Below are positions 63,184-64,000 of a stretch of 64,000 bases of DNA, one piece after another. The stretch comes from Phenylobacterium haematophilum (GTDB lineage: Bacteria; Pseudomonadota; Alphaproteobacteria; Caulobacterales; Caulobacteraceae): positions 620,001-684,000 of the forward strand of contig NZ_JACIDK010000002.1 in assembly GCF_014196295.1 (NCBI RefSeq), read 5' to 3'. The position numbers and the translations under genes are program-made. The notes below the pieces were generated by a model that was not told where the DNA came from, did no database searches, and saw nothing but the letters and a program-made list of their open reading frames with translations. Positions within the stretch are counted from its first letter, which is position 1. Every line of letters starts with the position of its first letter.

Positions 63184-64000
63184 GCGGCGGCTCCAGATTT
63201 GCGCGGCGGTGTTGCTCCTAGCTTCACCATCCTACGGCCTAGCGCAATCGGCGGTAGGCCGTGCGGGCGGCGCGATGCCCGCCCCCGGCCCTGATGCGGT
63301 CGACGCCAAGCGCCCGATCGGTGCTGCTCCGTCGCTGCCCGGCGCGCAAGCTGCGCGCTACGCCGCGGCGCTGGACGGCGCGGCGGCCGAGACCCGGCAG
63401 GTCACTCGCGGGGTCAAGGACGCCCAAGTCTATCAATCCGCCTCGCCCTCCGTGGTGCTGGTGCTGGCCGGCGCCGCCTTCGGCTCCGGCGCGCTGATCA
63501 GCGCCGATGGCAAGATCATCACCAACCTTCATGTCGTCGGCGACGCCAAGGAGGTCGGGGTGGTGTTCAAGCCGGCGGCTGAAGGGGCGTCCTTCGGCAA
63601 GGCCGATGTGCGCCGCGCCAAGGTGATCCGCCGCGACGAGGTCGCCGACCTCGCCCTGCTGCAGGTCTCCGAAGTTCCGGCCGGGGTCAAGCCGCTGGCG
63701 GTGGCCGCCCCCGGGGCGGTGCAGGTCGGCTCGGACGTCCACGCGATCGGCCACCCGACCGGTCAGGCCTGGACCTACACGCGCGGCATCGTCAGCCAGG
63801 TGCGCAAGGACTACGCTTGGCGCACCGAGATGGGTATCGATCACAAGGCGACGGTCGTGCAGACCCAGACGCCCATCAATCCGGGCAACTCCGGCGGTCC
63901 GCTGCTCGACGACAACCTCAAGATCATCGGCATTAACAGCTTCAAGAGTGACGGCGAGGGGCTGAACTTCGCCGTCTCGGCCGACGACGTGCGCATCTTT
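63182..64000 (+). CDS. Exported trypsin-like serine protease, 3'-truncated by window end
   Basis: The first 273 residues of a protease that runs past the window. Residues 1-22 (MRRLQICAAVLLLASPSYGLAQ) are a signal peptide. The trypsin triad is H117 in ITNLHVVGDA, D156 in DEVADLALLQV and S237 in NPGNSGGPLLDDN, as in DegP-like and trypsin-like bacterial proteases. GGGGGAAAGGCGCC precedes the ATG. The start codon shares two bases with the divergent CHAT gene's start (CATG). Domain content past the window, for example a PDZ or TPR, is unknown. Confidence 0.88.
   Translation, partial: MRRLQICAAVLLLASPSYGLAQSAVGRAGGAMPAPGPDAVDAKRPIGAAPSLPGAQAARYAAALDGAAAETRQVTRGVKDAQVYQSASPSVVLVLAGAAFGSGALISADGKIITNLHVVGDAKEVGVVFKPAAEGASFGKADVRRAKVIRRDEVADLALLQVSEVPAGVKPLAVAAPGAVQVGSDVHAIGHPTGQAWTYTRGIVSQVRKDYAWRTEMGIDHKATVVQTQTPINPGNSGGPLLDDNLKIIGINSFKSDGEGLNFAVSADDVRIF

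Overview
The window is a high-GC, gene-dense alphaproteobacterial chromosome segment. It most likely comes from Caulobacteraceae (a Caulobacter or Phenylobacterium type). The best evidence is a complete chemotaxis operon on the minus strand, about 6.4-16.1 kb, in the gene order of the Caulobacter major cluster: mcpA, cheX, cheYI, cheA, cheW, cheR, cheB, cheYII, cheD, cheU, cheYIII, cheE. Genes sit nearly end to end, many pairs overlap by ATGA or GTGA, and I see no tRNA, rRNA, CRISPR array or intact insertion sequence.

Layout. 0-5.2 kb: small conserved proteins, a DUF35/thiolase pair closed by a strong terminator, an MDR oxidoreductase and an exported PHP phosphoesterase. 5.3-16.1 kb: the che operon, facing a plus-strand paralogous copy of its last two genes. 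16.7-28.6 kb: a two-subunit acyl-CoA dehydrogenase, tandem acetyltransferases, an SLC13 permease, a methyltransferase, a gene behind a Fur-like box, a nitronate monooxygenase, a WYL regulator with gloA, and a family GH63-like glycosidase. 28.6-37.5 kb: a frameshifted small gene, a serine hydrolase and an RND efflux pump with a divergent TetR regulator, then a flavin-barrel/GAF/winged-helix regulator beside a hemerythrin. 37.6-42.4 kb: small hydrolases, envelope proteins and a LysR regulator.

42.5-47.1 kb is a leucine catabolism operon (ivd, mccB, mccA). 47.2-50.2 kb is an accessory island: a kinase-like gene, a membrane protein and a 456-residue toxin- or virion-like protein. The last two diverge from a 15-bp sequence that exactly matches the alphaproteobacterial LexA (SOS) box GTTC-N7-GTTC. 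50.3-56.3 kb holds a PhnD-like binding protein, glutathione-dependent formaldehyde dehydrogenase, a D-threonine-aldolase-type enzyme, two exported RidA proteins and a Tat-type flavin amine oxidase. 56.5-59.2 kb holds a TonB-receptor remnant, an acetyltransferase, L-serine dehydratase and a DUF6491 protein.

The window ends with a 1330-residue exported TPR/CHAT (caspase-like) protease and a divergent exported trypsin-like protease. Their ATG start codons overlap in one CATG.

The strongest leads for undescribed biology are the SOS-boxed divergent pair at 48-50 kb and the CHAT/trypsin pair at the right end. Next come the periplasmic RidA/amine oxidase group and the inverted cheYIII-cheE copy. 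All functions here are read from sequence motifs and gene order only; no search was run.
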